From an uncultured Sediminibacterium sp. (GTDB lineage: Bacteria > Bacteroidota > Bacteroidia > Chitinophagales > Chitinophagaceae): DNA of 64,000 nucleotides. Positions 1 to 7,284 of the stretch are shown here, piece by piece; position 1 is the first letter of the stretch; each line of letters opens with the position of its first letter. The notes beneath the pieces are model-generated. The model made no database searches and was not told where the DNA came from. It saw nothing but the letters and a program-made list of their open reading frames with translations. The position numbers and the translations under genes were made by a program. The stretch is from contig NZ_CAMLMJ010000019.1 in the NCBI RefSeq assembly GCF_946481145.1, forward strand, positions 1 to 64,000, in the 5' to 3' direction.

Positions 1-71
1 GGTTGAAGGAGCACGCCTGGAAAGTGTGTATACGGGAAACCGTATCGAGGGTTCGAATCCCTTCCTCTCTG
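1..71 (+). tRNA. tRNA-Ser(GGA), 3' part (5' end outside window)
   Basis: The window opens inside a class II tRNA. The anticodon stem CACGC/GTGTG closes a 7-nt loop CTGGAAA, which gives anticodon GGA (serine). A long variable arm (stem TACGG/CCGTA) follows, then a T stem GAGGG/CCCTT around the loop TTCGAAT (52-58) and the acceptor 3' strand CCTCTCT (64-70) with discriminator G71. CCA is not encoded. The acceptor 5' strand and the start of the D arm lie upstream of the window. The last 21 nt (52-72) recur exactly at 470-490 and 820-840. Confidence 0.93.
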
Positions 72-151
72 CTTCTATTAATTTTTTATTAGGTATTAAT
101 TCACGTATTAATACGAAGCAATCATCAAACCTGGAATACGACTTTTGTTTG

Positions 152-412
152 ATGAATCTAAACCGACACTTTTACGTATATATACTATACACTTCAAGAT
201 TTAATCGCTATTATATTGGTCAGACGCAAAATTTCAATGATAGATTGAATAGACATAATAGTGGTTATGAATCAGCTACTTCACCCTACATACCTTGGGT
301 ACTTGTATGTCTGATTGAAAAGCCAACAAGATCAGAAGCAATGTTACTGGAGAAGAAGTTGAAAAATTTGAATAGACAAAGGCTACTTGCATTTATTGAA
401 AAATATAGCTAA
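152..412 (+). CDS. GIY-YIG nuclease, copy 1 of a tandem pair next to tRNA-Ser
   Basis: An 86-residue single-domain GIY-YIG endonuclease of the small YhbQ/UPF0213-like group. The GIY motif is V9-Y10-I11, YIG is Y21-I22-G23, the conserved Arg is R31, and the likely metal-binding Glu is E67 in the EKKLK helix. All key residues are present, so it could be active. I chose ATG 152; the longer frame from 26 would read through the tRNA. It starts 80 nt after the tRNA end. Its stop is followed immediately by GAGGG and a two-hairpin element ending in a copy of the tRNA 3' end. The cellular role of such proteins is uncertain. The context suggests a tRNA-targeting mobile gene, which is inference. Confidence 0.85.
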   Translation: MNLNRHFYVYILYTSRFNRYYIGQTQNFNDRLNRHNSGYESATSPYIPWVLVCLIEKPTRSEAMLLEKKLKNLNRQRLLAFIEKYS

Positions 413-490
413 GAGGGCCGAGACGATCAGCCAGGGCTGATGTCTCGGTGCCGACTGTTAGCGTCGGCATTCGAATCCCTTCCTCTCTGC
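413..490 (+). repeat. Two-hairpin element fused to a copy of the tRNA-Ser 3' end (copy 1)
   Basis: Directly after the GIY-YIG stop codon come GAGGG (413-417, identical to the tRNA T-stem 5' strand) and a 52-nt insert (418-469) that folds into two hairpins. The first is CCGAGAC 418-424 with GTCTCGG 442-448, extended by ATCAGC/GCTGAT around a CAGG loop with one bulged G. The second is TGCCGAC 449-455 with GTCGGCA 463-469. An exact 21-nt copy of tRNA positions 52-72 follows at 470-490. The T arm is thus duplicated but interrupted between GAGGG and TTCGAAT. Confidence 0.85.
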
Positions 491-516
491 AAACAATCCC
501 ATGTGTAAGGGATTTT

Positions 517-762
517 ATGTTTTACGTGTATATTTTATACTCTTCAAGATCTGATCGTTATTATATTGGTCAGACACAGAACTTCAATGAAAGATTGAAT
601 AGACATAATAATGGTTATGAATCAGCTACTTCACCCTACATACCTTGGGTACTTGTATGTCTGATTGAAAAGCCAACAAGATCAGAAGCAATGTTACTGG
701 AGAAGAAGTTGAAAAATTTGAATAGACAAAGGCTACTTGCATTTATTGAAAAATATAGCTAA
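517..762 (+). CDS. GIY-YIG nuclease, copy 2 of the tandem pair
   Basis: An 81-residue GIY-YIG protein, nearly the same as the upstream copy over its last two thirds. Motifs are V4-Y5-I6, Y16-I17-G18, R26 and E62. I chose ATG 517, which opens directly on the GIY strand; the longer frame from 448 would begin inside the hairpin element and the tRNA-end copy. A weak hairpin (AATCCC 495-500 with GGGATT 509-514) lies just before the start, perhaps the old terminator or leader of the displaced unit. Downstream the gene again ends in GAGGG, the two-hairpin element and a tRNA 3' end copy, then a strong terminator. Function as for copy 1. Confidence 0.85.
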   Translation: MFYVYILYSSRSDRYYIGQTQNFNERLNRHNNGYESATSPYIPWVLVCLIEKPTRSEAMLLEKKLKNLNRQRLLAFIEKYS

Positions 763-840
763 GAGGGCCGAGACGATCAGCCAGGGCTGATGTCTCGGTG
801 CCGACCGTTAGCGTCGGCATTCGAATCCCTTCCTCTCTGC
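763..840 (+). repeat. Two-hairpin element fused to a copy of the tRNA-Ser 3' end (copy 2)
   Basis: Same structure as 413-490, differing only at 806 (C for T) in the second hairpin loop. The tRNA-end copy is at 820-840. In both copies AAAC follows the tRNA-end copy, whereas the native tRNA is followed by TTCT. Confidence 0.85.
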
Positions 841-852
841 AAACGTCAACTG

Positions 853-874
853 TCCCGCTACTCGGGATTTTTTT
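853..874 (+). terminator. Rho-independent terminator after the GIY-YIG array
   Basis: Stem TCCCG 853-857 / CGGGA 863-867 followed by seven T (868-874). It is the first clear terminator after the tRNA, so it may be the original tRNA terminator pushed downstream by the two insertions. Confidence 0.75.
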
Positions 875-975
875 GCATAAATCTTTGCTCAGGTATTGCT
901 TTAAAGTAGTTATTTCATTAACAGCCACAGCCACTGGTTATTGAAAAAGTATTATCTTGATCCAATACAAACTGC

Positions 976-2328
976 ATGAAAATAATTGTTCATTTTTTAA
1001 TTATTCTTTGTTTAGCTGTTTCCGGATACGCACAGCCCAAACAGGCATCAGCTACCTTAAAAGGTAAACTGGCCCATTTTGGAGCAGTAGCCACATTGGA
1101 AGATTTTTCAGAAATTCAATACATGGTACCTAAATCTTATAACAGGGTTATTGTACCTGAAGTTGATTCTACTTTCGCTATCACAATTCCGCTAAAAGAA
1201 CCTGGTTATTTTCGACTTGGTAGAAACAAGCTTTATTTATCGCCAGGAGATGATATGCAAGTATTGATAGATCATGCTGATGCATCTAAGTCTACATTTA
1301 TCGGACAAGGAAGTATAGCCAACAATTACCTTAGAAATGTTCCTTTTCCAAAGGGAGGTTCTTTTCTGGAAGCAGGTAAAAACCTTCAGGATACGCCAGA
1401 AGAAACCCTGTTGTTTCTCCTGAAAATCTTCCAGCAAAAAGAAAATGAACTTGCTGCATTGAAGAATATTGGTTCGGCATTCAGGAAACTTGAAAAGGCA
1501 AGAAACAAGGCTGATTTAGTAAATAGTATGCTGTTTGTCAAATCTTATGCAGCATATAAATTGAAGAAGGAACCAAAGGAAAAAATAACAGCTTACACAG
1601 AAACCTTCGATCGTATCTCAAAACCAGTAAAAGATTCTTTGTTGAATAATTTTGCGAATCCATCTTATTTGCAAATAGAAGTTTATCGGGATATAATAGA
1701 TGAGTTGGATCTTTCAAATCTAACCCCTTCTTTTAAACAGGTATTTGCAGATTGGAACAATGCTTATACGCTCGCATATAAAAAAATTAAGCCGGAAAGT
1801 AATAAAGCAATGGTGCCTGGCTATAAAAAGGATATTCAAGCGATCAGGTCAAAAAAATATCGTGATATTTTAAACTTGCTGGTTATGGACAAATTAAAAT
1901 TCGGCAATGGTGACCAGGCGATTGATTTTATGGTCTATAAAACCGATGGAACAAAAACCAGCCTTTCTAACCTAAAGGGAAAAGTCATCTATATTGATAT
2001 TTGGGCAACCTGGTGTGGCCCATGTTTGGCAGAAATGCCCAACTTCGAAAAATTAAAGACGGAATATGCAAACCGCAGCGATTTAGCCATCGTTTCCCTT
2101 TCCGTAGATGATAACGACCCAGTCTGGCTCGAAAACCTTGGTAAAAGAAAGCCAGAAGGTATACAGTGGCGAATTGACCGGGCAAAACTCACAGAATACG
2201 GCGTGGAAACGATACCCAGGTATATTTTAATAGATAAATCATTCAGAATAGTAGAAATGGACGCCCCCAGAGCAGCAGATCCGGCTTTAAGGAGAATCCT
2301 GGAAAAACTTCTGATATCCACTAACTAA
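976..2328 (+). CDS. Exported thioredoxin-fold protein (TlpA/ResA-like)
   Basis: A 450-residue protein with a Sec signal peptide (hydrophobic residues 4-16, probable cleavage after GYA at about 19), a middle region of some 290 residues without a domain I recognise, and a C-terminal thioredoxin fold of the AhpC-TSA/Redoxin type. The redox motif is W346-C347-G348-P349-C350, and the cis-Pro loop is visible in the segment around ETIPRYILID. It should act in the periplasm as a thiol-disulfide reductase. Bacteroidota carry many such long TlpA-like proteins near outer-membrane receptor genes, and this one precedes a TonB receptor. There is a 135-nt gap upstream with no clear consensus promoter. The substrate is unknown. 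Confidence 0.85.
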   Translation: MKIIVHFLIILCLAVSGYAQPKQASATLKGKLAHFGAVATLEDFSEIQYMVPKSYNRVIVPEVDSTFAITIPLKEPGYFRLGRNKLYLSPGDDMQVLIDHADASKSTFIGQGSIANNYLRNVPFPKGGSFLEAGKNLQDTPEETLLFLLKIFQQKENELAALKNIGSAFRKLEKARNKADLVNSMLFVKSYAAYKLKKEPKEKITAYTETFDRISKPVKDSLLNNFANPSYLQIEVYRDIIDELDLSNLTPSFKQVFADWNNAYTLAYKKIKPESNKAMVPGYKKDIQAIRSKKYRDILNLLVMDKLKFGNGDQAIDFMVYKTDGTKTSLSNLKGKVIYIDIWATWCGPCLAEMPNFEKLKTEYANRSDLAIVSLSVDDNDPVWLENLGKRKPEGIQWRIDRAKLTEYGVETIPRYILIDKSFRIVEMDAPRAADPALRRILEKLLISTN

Positions 2329-2455
2329 ACCCCACTCTTCTAATATAGAACCAGCATTACCCGATATTTCTCTTGGACCCCCTCCAAAGCTAGTAGCTAG
2401 CAGCCATTGCTGTCCGGGGAAATTTAACCGTGAGCTGTAGGTGTTGCGTATGATG

Positions 2456-2523
2456 GAACACAGATCTTCATGATTTTCAAGATTTATCATGATAGATCTT
2501 GAAAATCATGAAGATCTGTGTTC
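2456..2523. repeat. 68-bp palindrome, 28-bp perfect arms
   Basis: Arms 2456-2483 and 2496-2523 are perfect reverse complements (left arm begins GAACACAGATCTTCATGA). The 12-nt centre itself contains ATCATGAT. A homologous element of exactly the same length lies at 11378-11445, and shorter relatives at 7840-7890. It occupies the 2329-2804 intergenic region together with AGC-type repeats and the regulated promoter of the TonB receptor. Confidence 0.9.
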
Positions 2524-2648
2524 TATTAATAGCAGATAGTGCGTTTACGACAACCAAATATTTCTTTAAGCAAATGACTTTAAATTTTCTAATACCCAAT
2601 CCCTCCGTTTAACTCATTAAAAGCAGAAAGCCTATAATAAGCACGCAT

Positions 2649-2720
2649 CAAAGCTTGTAGCTTGCGGCTTGAAGCTTGAAGCCAATTTTCTTCGGTCAGC
2701 AATGGCTAGCAGCCAGCAGC
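2649..2720. repeat. AGCTTGNAGCTTG / GCTAGCAGCC short-period repeat
   Basis: A run of imperfect repeats of the word AGCTTGTAGCTTG plus GCTAGCAGCCAGCAGC. A related block at 2390-2412 contains GCTAGCAGCCATTGCTG, the near reverse complement of CAGCAATGGCTAGC at about 2698-2711, so the two can pair. The same family recurs at 5601-5630, 5746-5775 and 7742-7800. Confidence 0.7.
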
Positions 2721-2732
2721 CCCCCACTTCAG

Positions 2733-2788
2733 GTAATATTCCCTTAACATTGGGGTAACATAGTGGTAACATTGCGGAAATACTTTTG
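2733..2788 (+). promoter_or_regulatory. Pho-box-like operator (4 x 7-mer, 11-bp period) and -7 box
   Basis: Four 7-mers lie exactly 11 bp apart: GTAATAT 2733, TTAACAT 2744, GTAACAT 2755, GTAACAT 2766. An 8-bp gap leads to TACTTTTG (2781-2788), an exact Bacteroidota -7 box (TAnnTTTG). PhoB boxes (CTGTCAT) and B. subtilis PhoP boxes (TTAACA) are 7-mers or 6-mers at the same 11-bp period, so phosphate-starvation control by a PhoB-family regulator is likely. The identical layout precedes the gene at 5859. Confidence 0.75.
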
Positions 2789-2804
2789 CAGCAAAATAAA
2801 CACT

Positions 2805-5597
2805 GTGAAATCTATTTTTTCGACCCTGCTGGCTCTTTTCTCATTTACTGCTTTATTTGCTCAAACCGGTACCCTTATCGGAAAAGTGTCTTCCTCTGCT
2901 AATAATGAAGTTATTACAGGCGTAGCGATCTTTAATGCAGCTAAAAAAATCTCCCTTATTTCTGATGTAGAAGGCCGCTTCAGCATCAAATTGGCTCCGG
3001 GAACCTACGAATTAACTTTCTCTATGACTGGTTACAAAACCAAAACCATCAGTGAAATTGTAATCGTTGCCGGACAAACCAATGAACTCAATATTGTACT
3101 TGCAGACCAGAAAAAAGAACTGGATGAAGTTGTGGTAACAGCTTCACCTGCACGCAGAGAATCTGCAAATGCTGTGTTAAGCATGCAAAAAAATAATACC
3201 AGTGTTTCTGATGGTATTTCTTCTGAATCCATCAAAAAATCACCTGACCGTAACGTGGGTGAGGTTTTGAAAAGGGTTACAGGTACATCTGTGCAAGATG
3301 ATAAATATGTAATTGTTCGCGGATTAAATGACCGCTATAATGTGGCCACCATCAATGGTGCAGTAATGCCTAGTACAGAACCTGATAGAAGAACCTTCTC
3401 TTTCGACATCGTTCCTTCTGATATGATCGATAACGTTTTGATCAACAAAACGGCAACGCCTGATATGCCAGGTGAATTCTCAGGCGGTATTGTTCAGGTT
3501 ACCACGAAAGATATTCCTTTCAAAAACTCATTTGGACTGGCTTTATCCTCTTCATTCAATACTATTTCTACCGGTAAAAATTTCAATGTAGGGTATATGG
3601 GTGGAATGGATTACCTCGGCTTTGATGACGGATCAAGAGGTTTTCCTTCTTCATTCCCTTCTACCAACAGATGGCGTAGTTTTTCTCAGGCGCAAAAAAT
3701 ACAGGCTTCTAGGCTGATGTATAATACTTATGGTGATCATAATACTAAAGCATTGCCTTCCTTAAATGGACAAATCAATTTTGCCAGAAAATTCAGTGGC
3801 AAGAATGGCGCTACTTTCGGATTGCTGGGTTCAATCACTTACCGTAACTCACAAACTACCCAACTTACCGACAGGCAACAATATGGTGATGCAACTACCA
3901 CCACCAATCTTTTGTTTGATTATGCAGATACTTCTTACTCTTTCAATACCAGTGTTGGTGCTTTGTTGAATATTGGCTACAAAAAAGGAAAGAATAAAAT
4001 CGTTCTCAAGAACCTTTTCAACCGTGTATTCGAAAACAGCAATACCATTCGTGAAGGGGCCAACTATAATGACCTTCAGTATATCAACAAAAACAGGATT
4101 GCTATTGCGATGGAAAAAACCATCTTCAGCTCTCAATTAGAAGGTGAACATGCCATCGGTAAAGCAAACGATAAACTGAAATGGAACCTCAACTTTGCAT
4201 TCACTAAAAAAGACCAGCCAGACTATCGCTCACAACCTTACCAAAAGAATATTTCTCAGGTAAATGATAAAACCATCCCTTACACCATCGCACTCAGAAA
4301 TACTTATCGTTTCTGGAGTGAACTGGATGAAAATACATTAGGTGGTAAAGTGGATTACAGCAAAAACCTGAAATGGGGTAACACCACTTCTTCTCTAAAA
4401 GCAGGTGTACTGACCCAATATAAAATTCGTGATTTCGGAGCAAGGGCATTCCGTTATGAAGAGGCAAATCCATCAAGCTTTAACACTGCATTGCTTTCTC
4501 TGCCTGCTGGACAAATTTTCAACGATGGTAATATGTACACCAACGGTTTTTACCTGAATGAAATTACCAACAATACCGACCGTTATGATGCAACTTCTCT
4601 CTTAACCGGTTCTTATTTAATGCTGGATAATAAGTTTAACGAAAAATGGAGATTGATCTGGGGTGTACGTGCAGAAACATTTAATTATGAAGTGAAAACT
4701 GGTAACGTTTCAGGTACAAGAACAACCATTAAAAAAGATTACCTGGATATCCTTCCTTCAGTAAACCTGATCTACAGCTTTAGCAATAAATCTAACCTTC
4801 GTTTCTCAGCGTCAAGAACCGTTTCAAGACCTGATTTCCGCGAGGTAGCTAATTTCTCTTATTTCGATTTCGTGAGAGCTGCAATTATTCGTGGTAATGG
4901 TAGCCTGGAAAGAAGCCAGAATACCAATATCGACTTACGTTTCGAAACCTACCCACAAAGTGGTGAGATTATTTCAGCGTCTGTTTTCTTCAAACACTTC
5001 AAGAACCCGATTGAACAGCGTATGTCTGGTGAATCATCTCTTGAATATCAAGTAATCACTTTCTTCAACCCAGACAACGCTTATGCTTACGGTATTGAAC
5101 TTGATTTCCGTAAAAAACTGGCTTTCTTCGGTGATGGCAAATTCTGGAACAACACCACTTTCAGCGCAAATACTTCATTGATTAAGTCAACCGTAGACTT
5201 GCCAGCATCATCAAATCCTTATGACACCAAACGTCCGATGCAGGGCCAGTCACCTTACCTTGTGAACCTGAGTTTAACTTATGCTGATGCTAACTGGAGC
5301 AGTACCGTATTGTTCAACAGAATTGGTCAACGTATCGAAACCGTAGGTGCATTTGGTATTCCAGATGTTTATGAGAATGGAAGAAGTGTATTGGATTTTC
5401 AATTAGCTAAGAAAGTATTCAAAAATAAAGGTGAAGTGAAAATCAATATGTCGAACCTCCTGAATACCAGACAAATATTTTACAACAACGTAGAATCTAA
5501 AAAAGACAACAGAGCCTATAATAGCTCAGAAGACCGTGTTCAGTGGAGCAACCTGTTTGGTGCTAGTTTTGGGGTAGGGTTTTCGTATAATTTTTAG
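2805..5597 (+). CDS. TonB-dependent outer-membrane receptor, likely Pho-regulated
   Basis: A 930-residue receptor. It has a signal peptide (residues 1-20, ending FTALFAQ), a CarboxypepD_reg-like beta-sandwich (about 22-100) with the repeat-family phrase GRFSIKLAPGTYELTFS, the TonB-box-like DEVVVTAS (about 106-113), a plug with VIVRGLNDRYN, and a long beta-barrel ending in the aromatic signature FSYNF. I start at GTG 2805, not GTG 2763, because 2763 lies inside the operator and upstream of the -7 box at 2781-2788. The leader is then very short. No SusD partner is adjacent. The Pho-box-like operator suggests uptake of phosphate or an organophosphate, which is inference. Palindromes separate it from the next gene, so each has its own promoter. 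Confidence 0.88.
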   Translation: MKSIFSTLLALFSFTALFAQTGTLIGKVSSSANNEVITGVAIFNAAKKISLISDVEGRFSIKLAPGTYELTFSMTGYKTKTISEIVIVAGQTNELNIVLADQKKELDEVVVTASPARRESANAVLSMQKNNTSVSDGISSESIKKSPDRNVGEVLKRVTGTSVQDDKYVIVRGLNDRYNVATINGAVMPSTEPDRRTFSFDIVPSDMIDNVLINKTATPDMPGEFSGGIVQVTTKDIPFKNSFGLALSSSFNTISTGKNFNVGYMGGMDYLGFDDGSRGFPSSFPSTNRWRSFSQAQKIQASRLMYNTYGDHNTKALPSLNGQINFARKFSGKNGATFGLLGSITYRNSQTTQLTDRQQYGDATTTTNLLFDYADTSYSFNTSVGALLNIGYKKGKNKIVLKNLFNRVFENSNTIREGANYNDLQYINKNRIAIAMEKTIFSSQLEGEHAIGKANDKLKWNLNFAFTKKDQPDYRSQPYQKNISQVNDKTIPYTIALRNTYRFWSELDENTLGGKVDYSKNLKWGNTTSSLKAGVLTQYKIRDFGARAFRYEEANPSSFNTALLSLPAGQIFNDGNMYTNGFYLNEITNNTDRYDATSLLTGSYLMLDNKFNEKWRLIWGVRAETFNYEVKTGNVSGTRTTIKKDYLDILPSVNLIYSFSNKSNLRFSASRTVSRPDFREVANFSYFDFVRAAIIRGNGSLERSQNTNIDLRFETYPQSGEIISASVFFKHFKNPIEQRMSGESSLEYQVITFFNPDNAYAYGIELDFRKKLAFFGDGKFWNNTTFSANTSLIKSTVDLPASSNPYDTKRPMQGQSPYLVNLSLTYADANWSSTVLFNRIGQRIETVGAFGIPDVYENGRSVLDFQLAKKVFKNKGEVKINMSNLLNTRQIFYNNVESKKDNRAYNSSEDRVQWSNLFGASFGVGFSYNF

Positions 5598-5600
5598 ATT

Positions 5601-5775
5601 AGCCTCTAGCTACCAGCTTCTAGCTGCTGGATTTTTCTTAGACCACGCAGTTGTTTAAAAATAGTTAAGCCACAGATTCACAGATTAATCGTTCATAATC
5701 TGTGAATCTGTGGCTTTTTAATACCTCTGGTATTTAAAAAACATCTGGCAGCTAGAAGCTAGCAGCCAGCAGCTT
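5601..5775. repeat. Nested hairpin region: AGC-type arms around a 46-bp palindrome
   Basis: AGC-type repeat blocks at 5601-5630 and 5746-5775 lie in partly complementary orientation on either side of an inner palindrome (5669-5714). They fill the gap between the receptor stop codon and the next operator and probably insulate the two transcription units. Confidence 0.65.
5669..5714. terminator. Palindrome with 19-bp perfect arms, terminator-like
   Basis: Arm GCCACAGATTCACAGATTA (5669-5687) pairs perfectly with 5696-5714 around an 8-nt loop. TTTTTA follows, so on the plus strand it has the form of an intrinsic terminator for the TonB receptor gene. The wording of the arm (CACAGATT) relates it to the GAACACAGATT palindromes at 2456 and 11378. 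Confidence 0.7.
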
Positions 5776-5782
5776 CTCTCTG

Positions 5783-5838
5783 GTAACAATTCCTTAATCT
5801 TCCCGTAACATACCCATTACATTGTATTAGTTGTTTTG
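5783..5838 (+). promoter_or_regulatory. Second Pho-box-like operator and -7 box
   Basis: 7-mers GTAACAA 5783, TTAATCT 5794, GTAACAT 5805 and ATTACAT 5816 are spaced exactly 11 bp. An 8-bp gap then leads to TTGTTTTG (5831-5838) followed by CA, one mismatch from TAnnTTTG. Number, spacing and distance to the -7 box all equal those at 2733-2788. Confidence 0.72.
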
Positions 5839-5858
5839 CATCATAAAAAATAACGAAA

Positions 5859-7211
5859 ATGATACGTTCGCTTTTGATTACTCGACTTGCAATGGTGGCT
5901 TTTGCTGCATTGACGTTTACTGCTTGTACTAAGAATAATGATGATGGAGATATTATAGCTCCTCCGGAAGATCCAAATGCAACTGTATTAAGAGGTTCAT
6001 TACTGGAAAACAAAACCCTTACTGCAGATAAAGTATGGACATTGAAAGGGTATGTATATGTACCAAATGGTATCACCCTTACTGTTGAGCCAGGTACTGT
6101 AATCAAAAGTGATAAAACAGAAAAAGGTGCATTGTGTGTAGAAAGAGGTGGTAAATTAATTGCAAACGGAACTGCTGATAAACCAATCGTGTTTACTTCA
6201 GGTCAGGATGCTGGTTCTCGTAACCCAGGCGACTGGGGTGGTGTGGTTCTTTTAGGTTATGCTAAAACAAACCGTTCTTCTACTCCGGTAATTGAAGGTG
6301 GATTGGATCGCCCTTATGGTGGTACAAATGATGCTGATAATTCTGGTAGTTTGAAATATGTGCGAATTGAATATGCTGGTATTGCCGCTTTCCCAGGTTC
6401 TGAAATCAATGGCCTTACCCTCGGTGGTGTTGGTAGCGGTACCACACTCGAAAATATCCAGGTAGTATATGGTAATGATGATGCGTATGAGTTTTTTGGC
6501 GGTACTGTAAATGCTAAATATCTGGTAGCTTTTGGTACAGCAGATGATGATTTCGATTTCGATTTTGGTTATACTGGTAAAATTCAATTTGGTGTAGCGT
6601 TACGTGATCCTGCATTCGTTGATAATGGTGATGCAGGTAATGGTATCGAAGCTGATAACGATGGTTCAGGTACAACAGCTACTCCATATACTCGCCCAAC
6701 CCTGAGCAATTTTACTTTCGTTGGTCCAAATAATGCAGCTGGTACTGCCGCTAACCATAACTATGGTAACAGATGGAGAAGATCAGTACGTTTTGTACTG
6801 CGTAACTCTATCATGATGGGATGGCAGAAAGGTGGATTCTCTATTGAATCTGATGGTACAGCAAATGATTACAGCAACAACCTGTCTGAGTTTAAAAATA
6901 ACCTGGTACATGCAGTTGCTGATCCTTACAGAATCTCTGGTTTAACTTCTGCAACATTAACTGCTACAGCAATTAAGACCAAAGCTGAATCTGAAGGTTG
7001 TATAACTTATACAGATGCAGCAGATATCAGGTTAACTTCTCCATTTACCCTTACTTCTCCTAATTTGTTACCAGCTACTAGTTCACCAGCATTAGCAGGT
7101 GCAAGCTTCACAGGGTTAGATGCATTCTTTGCATCTACAACTTATGTAGGTGCTTTCGGAACAACTAACTGGATGGCTTCATGGACTAGATTCCCTGCAA
7201 AAGGACAATAA
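5859..7211 (+). CDS. Beta-helix-type surface lipoprotein, likely Pho-regulated
   Basis: A 450-residue lipoprotein with lipobox FTAC (Cys23), an acidic linker (NNDDGD), and then a repetitive region typical of right-handed beta-helix proteins: the LTVEPGTVIKSDK, GKLIANGTADKPIVFTS and GDWGGVVLLG phrases at about 75-135 recur widely in Bacteroidota outer-surface proteins. It has no sorting domain of the type IX kind. The anchor is probably the outer membrane, and the acidic start after Cys fits a surface-export signal. It follows the TonB receptor and shares its operator layout, so the two probably form a co-regulated surface system for phosphate or phosphorylated compounds. The substrate is not visible. 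Confidence 0.8.
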   Translation: MIRSLLITRLAMVAFAALTFTACTKNNDDGDIIAPPEDPNATVLRGSLLENKTLTADKVWTLKGYVYVPNGITLTVEPGTVIKSDKTEKGALCVERGGKLIANGTADKPIVFTSGQDAGSRNPGDWGGVVLLGYAKTNRSSTPVIEGGLDRPYGGTNDADNSGSLKYVRIEYAGIAAFPGSEINGLTLGGVGSGTTLENIQVVYGNDDAYEFFGGTVNAKYLVAFGTADDDFDFDFGYTGKIQFGVALRDPAFVDNGDAGNGIEADNDGSGTTATPYTRPTLSNFTFVGPNNAAGTAANHNYGNRWRRSVRFVLRNSIMMGWQKGGFSIESDGTANDYSNNLSEFKNNLVHAVADPYRISGLTSATLTATAIKTKAESEGCITYTDAADIRLTSPFTLTSPNLLPATSSPALAGASFTGLDAFFASTTYVGAFGTTNWMASWTRFPAKGQ

Positions 7212-7229
7212 GCAATCGTATATCATAAA

Positions 7230-7261
7230 AAAAACCGCTTCCTATTGGGGCGGTTTTTTTA
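7230..7261 (+). terminator. Rho-independent terminator
   Basis: A-run plus ACCGC (7235-7239) pairs with GCGGT (7251-7255) plus a T-run ending at 7261. It ends the beta-helix lipoprotein gene, 19 nt after the stop codon. Confidence 0.85.
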
Positions 7262-7284
7262 TTTCTTTGCATAAAATAAATACC

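Larger units (their letters stand above)
171..844 (+). repeat. Tandem duplication of the GIY-YIG/tRNA-end unit, 350-bp period
   Basis: Positions 171-494 and 521-844 are two copies of one unit offset by exactly 350 bp (stop codons at 412 and 762, tRNA-end copies at 470 and 820). The first 90 or so bases differ at many sites. From 262/612 to the end I see only one difference (T456 against C806). This gradient suggests recent homogenisation of the distal part. Confidence 0.85.

Noticed and set aside
26..151. Longer N-terminus for the first GIY-YIG gene
   Set aside because: It would be encoded by the tRNA-Ser itself; the family starts a few residues before the YVYIL strand.
743..934. Minus-strand open frame across the tRNA-end copy and terminator
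   Set aside because: It reads through the hairpin element, the tRNA fragment and a terminator and has no recognisable domain.
2763..2804. GTG 2763 as start of the TonB receptor
   Set aside because: It lies within the operator and upstream of the -7 box at 2781-2788.
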